From assembly GCF_000313135.1 (NCBI RefSeq), contig NW_004457313.1, positions 1,185,151-1,249,150 on the forward strand: a DNA stretch of 64,000 nt, given 5' to 3'. The first letter of the stretch is position 1; the number at the start of each line of letters is the position of its first letter. The position numbers and the translations under genes were made by a program. Below the pieces are notes generated by a model. It was not told where the DNA came from. It made no database searches and worked only from the letters and a program-made list of their open reading frames with translations. Below are positions 36,290 through 47,207 of the stretch, in pieces. This DNA comes from Acanthamoeba castellanii str. Neff. Taxonomy: Eukaryota > Discosea > Longamoebia > Acanthamoebidae.

Positions 36290-36974
36290 TCACTCGGCCG
36301 AGGTCCGCAGCCTCTTCTCGACCGCCTCGAGAGCCCTCCGCCGCCTGACTTCGTTCGACACGTCGGCAGCGTCGGATTCGATCAGCGTCTCGGCTGGCGC
36401 TTCGGCCTCGACTGGGGCCTCAACTGCGGCAGAAGAAGATGAAGAAGACGATGAAGCAGCTGCGGCAGGCGCGGATGGCCCGGTCAGCTTCTCCAGGTAC
36501 TTCCTGTGGAGGGAACGAACGAACAGAGAAGGTCGGTCACAGATCATGAGAGGCTTGAATGGGCGAGAAAGCACCTCCTGGCCTCTTCGACCATCTGCTG
36601 CTTGCGAAGCTGCAGGAGCTGCTGTCGCTCCTCGGCGCTCTTGGGAAAGCCCTTGGCGGCGACACCACCCGCAGGCACTGTTGCCACGCGCGCGACCGAG
36701 GGCGAACCGCCAGCTCTGCTGCCTTTGGTTGCTGGCGCGCTGCCCGCTGAAGTCGTTCCGCCAACCGTCACTGCCGGCACATTTGCCACCTCTGCACGAC
36801 CCACAAGGAGAGCCACAAATCAGATGGGTAAGGCATGCATCATCAAAAGCAGAATTGCCAGAGAAAGGAGCTGCCACCTCCAGCGAAGAGGACATTCTTG
36901 AGCCACCGGGCGATGCGCTCTGAGTTCTTGAAGGCGATGTAGAGCACAATCAGCAGCACGAGCACCACGTACAT
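36290..36974 (-). CDS. Small membrane-anchored protein with Ubc7-binding-like helix, 175 aa
   Basis: Exons 36974-36878, 36791-36575 and 36503-36290 total 528 nt. Residues 1-16 are a hydrophobic anchor (MYVVLVLLIVLYIAF). The middle is Gly/Ala/Thr/Val-rich and likely disordered. Residues about 80-115 form a charged helix, SAEERQQLLQLRKQQMVEEA then RRKYLEKL, with the pattern xxERxxLLxxRKxxMxxxARRxxL seen in G2BR/U7BR helices of AUP1 and Cue1, which bind the E2 Ube2g2/Ubc7. The tail is Ser/Ala/Glu-rich with a final helix (RRRRALEAVEKRLRTS). No CUE domain is seen. The ERAD role is inference; it could be an unrelated coiled-coil protein. It is divergent from the NT-C2 gene. Confidence 0.55.
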
Positions 36975-37185
36975 GTTGTGTTCTTTTATTTCTATTATTG
37001 GGTTTTTTTATTTCATTTTATATTTCGTTTGTGATGCCCACTTTTTGTCGAGCACGGCTGGACCGTTGAGGCAACAGAACGTTGGTCGTTAGCTCGTCGA
37101 ACTCCATTTTGTTCAAATCAATCCCGCCTTTGATTGATAGAGAGAATTGGATTAGCACAAGTGTTCCTTTGTCGTGATTGGGAAA
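36975..37185. promoter_or_regulatory. Divergent intergenic region
   Basis: 211 bp between the membrane-anchor gene and the NT-C2/DIL gene. A/T-rich at 36983-37025. No element assigned. Confidence 0.35.
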
Positions 37186-37510
37186 ATGCCGAAGGATGGA
37201 AAGAAAGAGAGGAAGTCCAAGAGCAGCGGCGGCAAGAAAGAGAAGAAGGTGAAGGTCAGTGTCTTGTACGAAGTTACCATCAAAGGTACCGCCCAGGTGG
37301 CAGTGACTCATGAAATATCTTATAGCGGGACCTCACCCCCCCCCCCAAAACAACTCAAGGAATTGATAAATTGGCACGCGACGACAATGGCAACAAAATG
37401 TACATCCAATACAAGCGAGGCAAGAAGTCTTCCAACCACGGAAAGACGAAGGAGGTGCGCGTTTCTTTCATTTGATTCATCACGAGATTGTGGCCGTTGT
37501 TTTATTTTTA

Positions 37511-37541
<31 letters not shown>

Positions 37542-40468
37542 TCGCATTGTTGGCCTCAATGCAACCAACCACACAACAGGCAGTTATCCAGTACAACTTT
37601 GTGCAGTGGGATGAAAAGATCAACATCAAGAGCACCCTCCTCCAGACTCCCTCGACGGGCAAGTTCGATCCCAAGACTATCGACTTTCACGTCATCCAGG
37701 TCTGCATGCACACTCTCAAAGAGGGCCTCTGGGCTTGATCATAGCTAACCATTCTCTTTAACACACACACACACACGCACACACACACACCACACACACA
37801 CCCACACCACACACAAATTCCTCGCACAATAGCTGGCCGCGCCCAAGTTCAGCAAGAAGAATGAGGTGGCAGTGATGACGATGAACCTGGCCGACTACGC
37901 CCAGCCGTCGGCGTCCTCGCCCTCCGCCGAGCCATCGGCCGGCCCCAAGGCCTGGAACGTGATCCAGTCGGTGCAGTTCCCCGTCCAGAGCGACAGCCGA
38001 AAAGGCAGCGACAAGAACGCCATGGGCCTCGAGAGCATCCCTCAATTCGTACCTTTGCCTCACATTCTGTTCTTTTTCTTTTTCTTTTTCTTTAACGAAC
38101 TAACCCATCATAAATGCAGGAAATTATGGTCAAGTCGCGTTGGCTCAAATATAACGGCAAGTTGCTGATTCAGTACGTGGAGAGCTCTGATGCACGCAGT
38201 CGTTGATGGACGCGCGATTACCTGACACTCACACGCACGCGCGCTCCTGACAGGACCAACAAAGACAAGGAATCGGGCAAGCCCACCGTACGCGTGGGCG
38301 ATGAGGAGTTCGATCTGCAGACGGACAAGGAGGGATCGGACGACGATGACGGTGACACCACGTTGGGCGGAGGCAGCGACGACGAAAGCGAAGTCGAGAG
38401 CGAATTCGAAGACGACGACTTTTCCGAGAACGAGAGAAAGGGTTCAGGTCAGCATCGATGCGATCCCACTCACACGCCCTGAGCTCAGTCGTGTGTCGCT
38501 TCACGTGAATGTACTGACGTCACTTATGGCCTCCACGCACAGGCATCGCGGGATTCAAGGCCAGCACAGATTCCAAGTCGGGCAAGACGAGCAGCCGAGG
38601 GAGCGACGCGTCATCGTCATCGTCGGCGGACAAGAGCGACAGTAAGCGAATCAAAGCCCTACAGGAGGAGGTCCAAAAGCTCAAGCAACAGCTGCGCCAG
38701 TACGTCGCCTCGTCTCCCTCGTGCACGCACAGGTCGCACAGACAATATTAACTCGGGGGGGGGGTGACTGTCAGAGTGAACGAGACCTCGCAAATTCGAC
38801 TCGAGAACATTTCGGCGCAACGCAGAGAGATCGAGGACCTGCGGGAGCAGGTGGAAGGCGGCAAGCCGGCCTCTCCGAAGCTGGGTGGTGCAAGCGACAG
38901 CCAAGTGAACGACCTCATTAAGACCGTCGGCCTTTACTTCAAGGTAAGCACCACCATCGTTGCCGTTCGTTGTACGGCCGTAATTAATCAATTGGCGAGC
39001 GCAGAAGGACAAGGACGACTCGGAGCGTACTTGCCATTGGTTGGGTTTCACTGCAACCCTGACAACGCTGTTCACGGGCATGGCCCGCAGCGACGAGGGC
39101 GTTCCTTCCTCGCTCCAGAGCAAGCTGCCCGACCTGCAGGGCGTCGGCATCGATCTCGAAAAGCAGGGTACTCCCTTACCTTTTCTTTTTGTATTTGTAA
39201 TGAAGAGCGTTCACTGACCGTAGCTATGTATCTGTGTGAAGCCCCCAGCGCCGACGTGCTTCGCAGTGTGTCGCCCCCAGCACGAACGGCATTCATTCTG
39301 GAGATGATGCTGCGCGAAATCTACATCGGGTTGCTGAACTCTTTTTACCACGTACCCGATCCTCGTCCCCTTGGATTGTTTGTCTGTTGCGCTGTGCGCC
39401 AGCTTTTTTAAGCGTTTTCCCTGCAGGACCTGGATGATGTGCTGCTGCCCGTCATTTTCGAGGACCAGAGCATTGAGAAGTTGTACGTCATCATCGCTCC
39501 ACTCGCGTCTGAGAAACTGAGTCATGAGTTACTCAATCTGATCAATTGGGACGACGTGCAGAGAAATGCTGAGCAAGAAGAAGGGATCGTCTTCGCGCCA
39601 GCCGTTCACGTGGAAGCTCTCGGCGATCGCCACCCAGATGGCGGCCAACCGCCTTCCCATGGTGATCCAGCTCCAGTTCTTCACGCAGGTGTTCTACTAC
39701 GTCGGCAGCCAGCTGTGGAACACGCTGCTGGAGCGACCAGAGCTCTGCACCTGCAATTTTGGCTTCCACCTCAAATACGCCGTCTCCGAACTGCGCTCTT
39801 GGTACATATCGCGCCTCACCCCTCGCGGCCTGCTCACCATTTGCGGCTGACACTACTTACGTGCAACAGGATCAACACGCAGAATCTGCACGATGAGAAC
39901 TTCCATCCCTCGCAGCAGCTCAATCGTATACTGGTAAGTCGCACACACACGCACACGCACGCACGGCATACACTGTGTGCACGCCGCACATACGACCATG
40001 AGTTATGAGTTGGGTGGAGGCTGACACGATCCGTTTTGTTCCTATCAGGATGCGGCGGGCGTGCTCGTGGTAAGCAAGAGCTTCTTCGACGACGCCAAGA
40101 TCCCGCAGGATTTGCAGCAGACCTTCCCCGCCCTCTCCCTCCACGAAATCAAGTTCCTTCTCGAACACTTCATCCCTGACAAGTGCGTTCCTTCGCCTTT
40201 GCCTTTGCCTCTTGGTATTCCGCTTTCGCTCTTTGGCTTACCGCCTCTTCGCTTTCGTTCTTTCATATGTGTCGGCCGCAGGAGTGCACAGGAGAAGGGC
40301 ATCCCGACGTCGGTCAAGCGCAAGCTGGACGCCGCTGCGCAGAAGGAGGAGGGAAGCTCTTCCTCGCTCGAACTGGACCCGTTCGCCAGCGTGCCTTCAC
40401 CGTTCTCTTCATCATCGTCGTCTTCGTCGTCATCCAGCGGCAAGAACAAACCCAAGGGGCGAAGGTGA
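37186..40468 (+). CDS. NT-C2 / coiled-coil / DIL-domain protein, 685 aa, 15 exons
   Basis: Exons: 37186-37285, 37360-37454, 37580-37699, 37833-38048, 38120-38172, 38254-38447, 38543-38699, 38775-38943, 39005-39167, 39242-39351, 39427-39482, 39562-39801, 39870-39933, 40049-40182 and 40282-40468, total 2058 nt. A basic N-terminus (KSKSSGGKKEKK) leads into an NT-C2 fold (about 24-190: VKVSVLYEVTIKGIDKLA, MYIQYKRGKKSS, VQWDEKINIKSTLLQ). An acidic linker and coiled coil (SKRIKALQEEVQKLKQQLRQ) follow at about 290-340. The C-terminal half is a DIL domain like that of myosin V tails and afadin: FTQVFYYVGSQLWNTLLERP, FGFHLKYAVSELRSW. NT-C2 domains bind membranes; DIL domains bind cargo or Rab-type partners. 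Likely a membrane-traffic adaptor. Confidence 0.82.
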
Positions 40469-40620
40469 GCGTGGAAGGAAGTGGGACGGCAAGGGAATGC
40501 TTGAATGTAAGTGAAAAAGAAAATCAAGATGATGTGAAACTCGTCCCTCACGCCCTCACCTTTCGGTGAACACAAGAAGGAGAGAGCAGCGGCAGGCAAG
40601 AACAAAAGAAGAAGTTGAAG

Positions 40621-41948
40621 ATGGGAGGCGGAGAGAGCAAGCACCGTCGGCCGCTACAGCGACAGGAGGAGCCACAGAAGGAGAGATATGACTTCAAATC
40701 GATAAAGGACAAATTTGAGACGATCGAGGAGGTGCAGGAGGCCTTGCGCAAGGCTGGCCTGGAGTCCTCAAATCTCATCATTGGCATTGACTACACGATT
40801 TCCAACATCAGCGGGCAAGACCACCTTCAACGGGCAAAGCCTTCAGTCCATCTCTCCCCATCATCTCAATCCCTACCAGTACGCCATCAAGATCTTGGGC
40901 GAAACCCTCAGCGTACGCTGCTTGTTGCCGCCACCGCCTGGTGTCACAGGTCTTGACGGCCCAAATCTCATCTTCCTCATTGTGAACCAGGCGTTCGATG
41001 ACGACGGGTTGATCCCCGTGTTCGGCTTCGGTGACAAGCAGACGCAGGACAAGACTGTCTTCCCTTTCTTCCCCGGTGCGCCACCTCTTACCATCGACAT
41101 CGGGAAACACGCGTGCTGATGAAGGTGGTGGTCGCCGTGGCTCTCTTAGACCGAGTATGCAATGGTTTGCCCGAGGTTCTGCGCCGCTATGAAGAGATCA
41201 CGCCCCGTGTCCAGTTGGCCGGACCCACCTCCTTCGCTCCTCTCATCAGGTCTGGCACTACCTGCGCTGGCTCGTTTTGAGTTGCGAGGGTGCTCAAGGG
41301 CTCACAAGACCGTTGCGCGCTCGACAGGGAGGCCATCAACATCGTGAAGCGCGAGAGGGCGTACCACATTCTCATCATCATCGCCGACGGACAGGGTACT
41401 GTTGCAACCTCTCTCGGACCATTAGCTCCTTCTTCTTCTTCTCGATGAGCTCATCGTCCATCGTGCCACAACAGTGACGCCCGACAGCGAATACTGCCAA
41501 GCCGAGACCGAGACCAAGAACGCCATCGTCGAGGTAAGTCGCCTCTCCATATGTGATGCCAGCCAAGGCCTGAGCTGATCAGAAGACGAATCAAACGAAC
41601 ACGCAGGCCTCCCACTATCCTCTGTCGATCATCTTGGTCGGCGTGGGCGACGGACCCTGGGATTCCGCTGAAGAGGTCCGTTCCCTCTCGCCCGCTCTTC
41701 ACCGCACGTTGTCCTCACACGCCACCTCACCACCGCCCTCGTCGTTGTTGGGTGTGTGATGGGCGGGTGGCCGGCAGCAGTTTGATGACGGTCTGCCGAC
41801 CCGACAGTTCGACAACTTCCAGTTCGTCAACTTCCACAAGGAGGTCTCCTATGGCGGCGAGGAGTTCGGCCCGGCCTACTTCGCCGTGGCCGCCCTCCAG
41901 GAGGTGCCCGAGCAGTACGAAGCCATCCGCAAGCTCGAGCTGCTCTGA
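40621..41948 (+). CDS. Copine / RGLG-type vWA-domain protein with an apparent one-base frameshift
   Basis: Seven exons: 40621-40912, 40991-41075, 41150-41249, 41328-41395, 41475-41533, 41607-41675 and 41778-41948, total 844 nt, one more than a multiple of three. The product (280 aa if one base is ignored) starts with a polar N-terminus, then the copine/vWA core: [103 protein letters not shown]. These match RGLG and copine A-domains closely, but no RING finger follows, unlike plant RGLG E3 ligases, and no C2 domains precede. The MIDAS-like DYTxSN is kept. The frame changes at about 40811-40817 (ISNISG to KTTFNG). Confidence 0.82.
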
Positions 41949-41982
41949 TCTCCGAGTGATCCACATGGAACGAAGGCGAGGC

Positions 41983-42099
41983 CAACTTTTCGAGATATAT
42001 ATGTGTGCAAAGCACCGCCTGTGGCGTGGAGGACGGTGGTGAAAGAGAGTATGTACAGTGCAGCGTCCACACACACAGCCCTCAAGAATCTCGATCCTG
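41983..42099 (+). repeat. Direct repeat, copy 1 (3' flank of copine-like gene)
   Basis: A 117-bp segment just after the copine-like stop, closely matched at 43712-43824. Shared words include AGCACCGCCTGTGGCGTGGA, GAAAGAGAGTATGTACAGTG and CAAGAATCTCGATCCTG. Confidence 0.9.
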
Positions 42100-42220
42100 A
42101 CTTTTGGAATTGGCAATATCAAAGGCCTCGCGCCACAACCAATCAAAACGTTGCCCTTTCCCCGACAACATTGCCGAAGAATTGGACGTCCAGTTCTGTT
42201 CAAAAGGCGAACCAGTAAGG

Positions 42221-43491
42221 ATGACCATGCAGGCCGTAGAACAGTATGTTTTGGAGTTGATCCACCTCTACCTGATCCTCTTCTCCTTCGCTGTACACAA
42301 ACACTGTTAGACATTCTCACTCATGTTTGTATATTTCTCCTTGCTACACATGAACTTATAGTGACCACCACTTCAACGTGTTGATCGTGGGCGACGCCGG
42401 GACCGGCAAATCAAGCATCTTCTATAGATTCGTTGTACGTTTCAAGCTTCTGTCTCTTTTTGTGCCTCTTTACCTCCACGAAGAGAGGCACAGTACATAC
42501 TCACTGACCTTCGTGGCTGTGTGCTGTGCTGCACAGGAAAACTCATTTTTCAGCGCTTACCTCACCACCCTCGTCGTCAACCACGTACGCTTTCCATGTG
42601 TCCTGCGAATAAGGATCTCGTAACCCTTCGCCACACAGGACCAGAAGACCATCGATCTCAATGGAAAGAAGATACAGCTCGGCCTTTATGATCTCTGTAT
42701 GTACCACTTTCCACCTTCGTTCAACTAACGAGCTCGTTATTTTGTAACTAATTATTTTCTCTACATGTTTCATTTTCACACAACATTCATTGTTGCAGCT
42801 CCTCGGGAAGAACATTCGGGAGTCGCGTCGGCTGTTTCGGGCTCTCCGGTAGACTTGAACTCCTACACGTCGGACCGCTACAAAGAGGCCCATGGCATCA
42901 TCGTCGTGTACGACGTGACCGATCAGGCATCGTTCGACCACATTCCGAGCTTCTTGGACGAGATGGCCAGGCACGAAACGACCACCGGCCTGGGCAAACC
43001 ATCCATCCTTCTCGTCGGCTGCAAGACCGACCTCTCCCCGAGGGTTGTTACCACTGAGGCTGCAGAGGTACACCGACATGAACAGACCTTGCTTTGCATT
43101 CAAAGAGCAGGTTTCAGCCTTATTTGATGCTGATCGCCTCTATCCTCCCTCTCTTCGCTGTCAACATGTTGGAGGTGAAGAAGACGAGAAGCTGAGAAGC
43201 TAAAGAGACGTGAAGATGTCTGAAAGGAAAAAAGGTAATGTATTGAGGAGATCTGAAACGGTACAAGTGTGAAGTCAGAGGAAATAAGAGGGAATAAAGA
43301 AAAGAAAGGTAAACATAAAGAAAGATAGAGAAAAAGAGAGAGAGAGAGACGAAGAGTATCCAACACAACAGGGGCTAGCTCAACAGAACGGTCTTGAGGT
43401 GATCGAGACCTCCACCAAGGATGGCACCAACGTTGAAGCAGCTTTCAACAAGCTCGCTGCTGACATCCTGCAGAAAGTAGGAGCCCAATAG
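42221..43491 (+). CDS. Atypical Ras/Rab-like small GTPase, 196 aa, six exons
   Basis: Exons 42221-42243, 42362-42434, 42537-42584, 42639-42696, 42799-43067 and 43372-43491 total 591 nt. The P-loop is normal (LIVGDAGTGKSSIFYRFV). Switch I and the following strand read LTTLVVNHDQKTIDLNGKKI. Where Rab proteins carry WDTAGQE, this one reads LYDLSPREEHSG plus a Ser/Val-rich insert before YTSDRYKEAHGIIVVYDVTD, so the catalytic Gln is absent. The guanine motif is GCKTDL in place of NKxD, and ETSTKDGTNV corresponds to SAK. It ends KVGAQ with no prenylatable Cys, so membrane attachment by a C-terminal lipid is not expected. The start at 42221 gives MTMQAVEHDHHFNVL. A longer in-frame start upstream is less likely. 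Confidence 0.8.
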
Positions 43492-43887
43492 CGCGCAGCA
43501 GGCTGAAGACCTGTGGAGGAGAAGGGTGCTCCACAAAGCACAAACGTGGCCTTTTACCATTCTGGTTTCTCTGCACATTCGGCCTCGTTGTCGCTGAGAT
43601 GGGCGCGTTTGACTTCCTTGGGTTGAAGTTGAAGGGCAGCACGTGACGGGTGACTGTTTTGGCGGTGGTGACATCGGGCTGAGGTGCCGACCCGACAGTC
43701 GACAACTTGCACAACTTTTCGAGGTCGTGCAAAAGCACCGCCTGTGGCGTGGAGGATGATGGCGAAAGAGAGTATGTACAGTGTCGCGTCCACACACACA
43801 CAGCCCTCAAGAATCTCGATCCTGCACCCAACCTCTGTCGGTTTGTCTGTCTTTCTTTGCGTGGAAGTCACGGTTTACCTGACCTCT
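43492..43887. other. Intergenic with copine-gene relic
   Basis: Between the GTPase stop and the convergent ERF4-like stop. Apart from the relic at 43685-43824 nothing is supported. Confidence 0.5.
43685..43824 (+). pseudogene. Fragment of the copine-like gene's 3' end (direct repeat, copy 2)
   Basis: 43685-43708 (TGCCGACCCGACAGTCGACA and following) matches the last copine exon at 41794-41818 with one base missing. It is followed at once by 43712-43824, which matches that gene's 3' flank at 41983-42099. The intervening 41822-41982 is absent. This is therefore a partial, internally deleted copy of the neighbouring gene, located beyond the GTPase gene. Confidence 0.75.
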
Positions 43888-44823
43888 TCACACGCCCAGC
43901 TCCTGTGTTGTGTGTTGTGTGTGGATTGAGTTACTTGGGTGGCCCCACCACCAGCAGCAGCGCCGCCTGAGGCTGGGCGAGAGGCGGAAGGGAGCAGGGC
44001 GTACGGGGACCGGGACGATCTCGATCTCGAGGAGGTTCGCGTTCTCAGAGTCGTATCTGTCGTACACGAACCGGAAGTGAAGACCGCGCTTACCGTACTT
44101 GTCGTTCAGCTGCTTGCACGCCGACGTCACCGCTCGCGCCACCTGAGCACAGACGCACATGTGCGCGTCAGCATGCCAAAAAAACGCAGCACTAGAGAGG
44201 GGGCGTGCTTACGTTCTGGGCAGTACGGCGGCTGCTGGTCCTCTTGATGAGGAAGATCATGAAGCCGATAAAGATGGGCATGGGGAAGAAGTCGATGATG
44301 CTGGCGTTGTGGTGCTTGAAGGCCTTGGCGCCGTGCCACAGCGACAGCAGCACCCACACCAAGATCAGAGCCAACGTAGCGTAGATCCAGCCCTTCTTCA
44401 CCTGGCCGCCCACCTGCTCCCTTATATCCTACGCACATTGGTAAATGAGTTCACAAGATTAATCGTTCATCGATTGGGCGAACAAGCAGAGAAGAAGGTG
44501 ATAGAGCACACCTGATTGAGGTGAGAGAGGAAGTCCAAGAATTCGTCCTTTGATAGGCGTCCCTCAAGTAGTGGATGATAATCGTTCGGATTGAAGGTCT
44601 GGGCGTCCGTTGCGAAGTAGATGTCGATCAAGCCGAGCTTGTTGAGGGGGAGTGACACAGTCTCCCCCTTCTCCGCCTGCGCCAGCTCGCTCTCATCGTC
44701 CCCGTCGAGGTAGACCCCAGCCGGCATTACGATTCCGCCTGCTCCATGGCTGGCTGCCTTATTGTGGACCACAACGCGCTCGCCCTGAGTTTCGTTCACC
44801 GAGAGGGGCAAGGAGGACTCCAT
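43888..44823 (-). CDS. ERF4/GOLGA7-like protein with transmembrane insert, 260 aa, three exons
   Basis: Exons 44823-44512, 44428-44213 and 44142-43888 total 783 nt. Residues 70-105 (IDIYFATDAQTFNPNDYHPL then LEGRLSKDEFLDFLSHLNQ) resemble the start of the Golgin A7/ERF4 domain (FPxELExRIxxxxFxxxxxxLN). Two hydrophobic helices follow, at about 118-140 (WIYATLALILVWVLLSLWHG) and 150-165 (FFPMPIFIGFMIFLIK). Then VTSACKQLNDKYGKRGLHFR with FVYDRYDSENANLLEIEIV corresponds to the end of the domain. ERF4/GOLGA7 partners palmitoyltransferases of the DHHC9 type. Two clear membrane spans inside the domain are unusual. The last 45 residues are odd, with a Cys/Trp-rich CCWWWG patch, and may reflect an uncertain last exon. 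The ATG at 44823 is preferred because upstream in-frame starts are not ATG. Confidence 0.6.
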
Positions 44824-44923
44824 CTGCCCTGCAATGATGGAGAGCTTGAAGAGATCTTCGTGGCCAGACAAGACAGAAAGAAATGTGTGGAAAATGAAAT
44901 ATTACAATTTTTAAATATTTTTG
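44824..44923. promoter_or_regulatory. Very short divergent promoter region
   Basis: Only 100 bp separates the divergent ATGs of the ERF4-like and PIG-X genes. It includes an A/T-rich core (about 44893-44921). Confidence 0.4.
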
Positions 44924-47207
44924 ATGTGGTGCGGACGAGGGCGCCCCTGTGGCGCGCTGCTTGTGGTGGCGGTGCTGGCACTGTTCTCGGCTGCAGTTGA
45001 AGGCGTGGCAGGAGGTGCGGCGTACAGAGTGAGGCATCCATCATCAAGTACGATTTTGTGGAGCGACGACGCCCACCTGCAAGTGCGTTCGTGTACGACC
45101 CCCCCCCCCGCCTCCTCTTTGCTTCCTCTACTTACACCCTGCCACACCGCCTCTTGATCAGCGCTCACTGACGGGTCTGCCAATGTTGGTGCACAGTTGG
45201 GTCTCGAGTGGAGGTGCAGCCTTCCCACTCCTCGCTCTACGCGCTGCAGCGGGGACGCCTTGAATGGACGACGAGCCCTCTCACCTCCGCGGTACAGTAC
45301 AACCGACCAACCAACCACGTTACCCAGACCCCGCAGCACGTCACGGTCACCATCTGATTTCTCACCCACCACAACTCGTACTCGTTGATGATTGCATTCG
45401 TGCCTGCCGGCTGCAGTCGTTCGACCTTGAGCAAGTGAGACTCGTCATGTCTTCCTCTACTGCGTCGACCCTCTGTCATGGACCCATGCCGGCTCTGATC
45501 TCTGCTCTCGACGTTGAAGACGCGAAGCACGAGGAGTGTCCCTTCGTGCTGCCGGGTCTCCATCTCGAGGCCACCTACGCGACCGAGGCAAGCGCTCCGG
45601 CGGGTGGTGTGGCCGAGGACGAAAGCACGGCGCGCAGGAGACGCGGAGACGCTCTGTGCGCGCTCCTGGCGCAGGTAGGGCTCGATCTGGGCCAGTGCGC
45701 GACCGTCGTGGGCGGCGGTGGGGACCACGACCTGCTCCACATGGGCCGCCTGCCTTCGAACTTCTCGCTCTCGACCATGGCCTACAGTCTGCCGGCCGAG
45801 GTCCTCCAGAGCTTCGAACACGACGGCTCCTCTCGACGGTCATCGCCCGAGCGCACGGATCGCTACTTCTTCTACGCTCCCGACTTCCCCCTGGACAGGG
45901 CACACGCGATCGCTGCACGGCTGCAAGAGGCCTTTGATGAGGGCGCGGGCGAAAGCAACCACCAGGACGACGACACCCGACGCTGGAGCCTGACGGCGCT
46001 GGAGGTCCGGTTAACGCCCAACAGGATTGAAGGCCCACCAGCACTCTCCGTCGTTGCAACTCAGTTCAGGCAGACTCCCGCCACGGTACTCCTCTTCCCC
46101 TAGCTTGGCCGACTCTCGATGTCGAACCGCTCACCCAAGCCGGGGCTTTTCCGGACTGCGGGTAGGGTGAGGCGACCAGGCTGTCGGTGTCCGACAGTCG
46201 GCCGGAGGAGATCTCGTTTGTCACCGGGCCGGGACAAATCACGACCCTCTCCAACTATCGCAGCTCCTCCGCCGACCGACCCTCGCTACCGGCGGCCGAT
46301 TCCCAGGTCAAGGTCAGCGAGCAGCCGCGCAACTTCACGCGCTCTCTGCCTATCCACCGCCGCAGCGCCACCAGCGAGGAGGGCATACAGCTCCAGTCCC
46401 TTCGGCGGTCGCTCGACAAGAAGGGATTCCACCGAGAGATTCGTACCGACATCACCCTATCTGCCCGCGGTCGGGAGACTTCCGAGCTGCGGTGGTGCCA
46501 AGTCGCCCTGATGGAGATGTTACCCGAGTCGGTGTTTGTCGACAAGTACCAGGTGGACGAGCTGCACCGATTTGGGTAGGCGTAGTCCCCCCCCCGGGGC
46601 GAACCCTGCCTTCAGTCCACTCACCGGTCGATGACTGTGCAGTGGTCCGCAAGTGCTGATCTTCGACGAGTTCGACTTGGAGAAGCCGTCGTCCGATCAC
46701 GGCGCGCGCCAAGGTGTGGTCATAGTGCAGACCACGACCACCAATCCCACCAAGTACGCTTCTTCTCTGCCACTTGGCCCTGTCGACACCTTAGTTATTC
46801 ATTCACCCGCCCCCTCCTCCTCTAACATCTCTAGGGTTGGTGACCGACTTGAGGCCCGCCTGTCCGTCGTGCTGCCCATCCACTTGCGCTATCAGGACCC
46901 GTCGCTCGACGCCACCCACCGCAAATTCAGCATACCGCCACCGCTGGTCTACGTGCGCTGCGGCGCGGGAACTGTGCCAACGCCGCCATCGCATCCATCA
47001 TCGTGGACTCGAGCCGTACGCGATAGCGACGAAACGAGGGGCGCTGACGCATCGGCAGCGGTGCTGGAAGTGTGGGTGCCCGTGGGCGAGAAGCAGAAGC
47101 AGGGCCTGGTGACGATCGTGACCCTGCTGGCGACCACCCTCGGCTCCGCCATTGTCCTTCTCTTCCTGTGGTCGCACCGCCGTGCCGGCAAAGCCAAGCG
47201 AGAGTGA
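44924..47207 (+). CDS. PIGX: PIG-X / Pbn1-type GPI mannosyltransferase I subunit
   Basis: ER membrane subunit that stabilises the first GPI mannosyltransferase (PIG-M). The signal peptide is ALLVVAVLALFSAAVEGVAG. A long, poorly conserved lumenal part follows. The diagnostic PIG-X block lies in the last third: KKGFHREIRTDITLSA, WCQVALMEMLPESVFVDKYQ, ELHRFG then PQVLIFDEFDLEKPSS, and above all VVLPIHLRYQDPS with FSIPPPLVYVRCG. A single TM helix (VTIVTLLATTLGSAIVLLFL) and a short basic cytosolic tail (RRAGKAKRE) end it, as in PIG-X. The N-terminal region is longer than in human PIG-X, closer to fungal Pbn1. At least six exons; the donor at the first intron is ambiguous by a few bases. Confidence 0.82.

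Noticed and set aside
41996..42400. Longer N-terminus for the small GTPase starting at an upstream in-frame ATG
   Set aside because: The extra residues come from the repeated 3'-flank region and nearby non-conserved sequence; the ATG at 42221 gives a normal-length GTPase.
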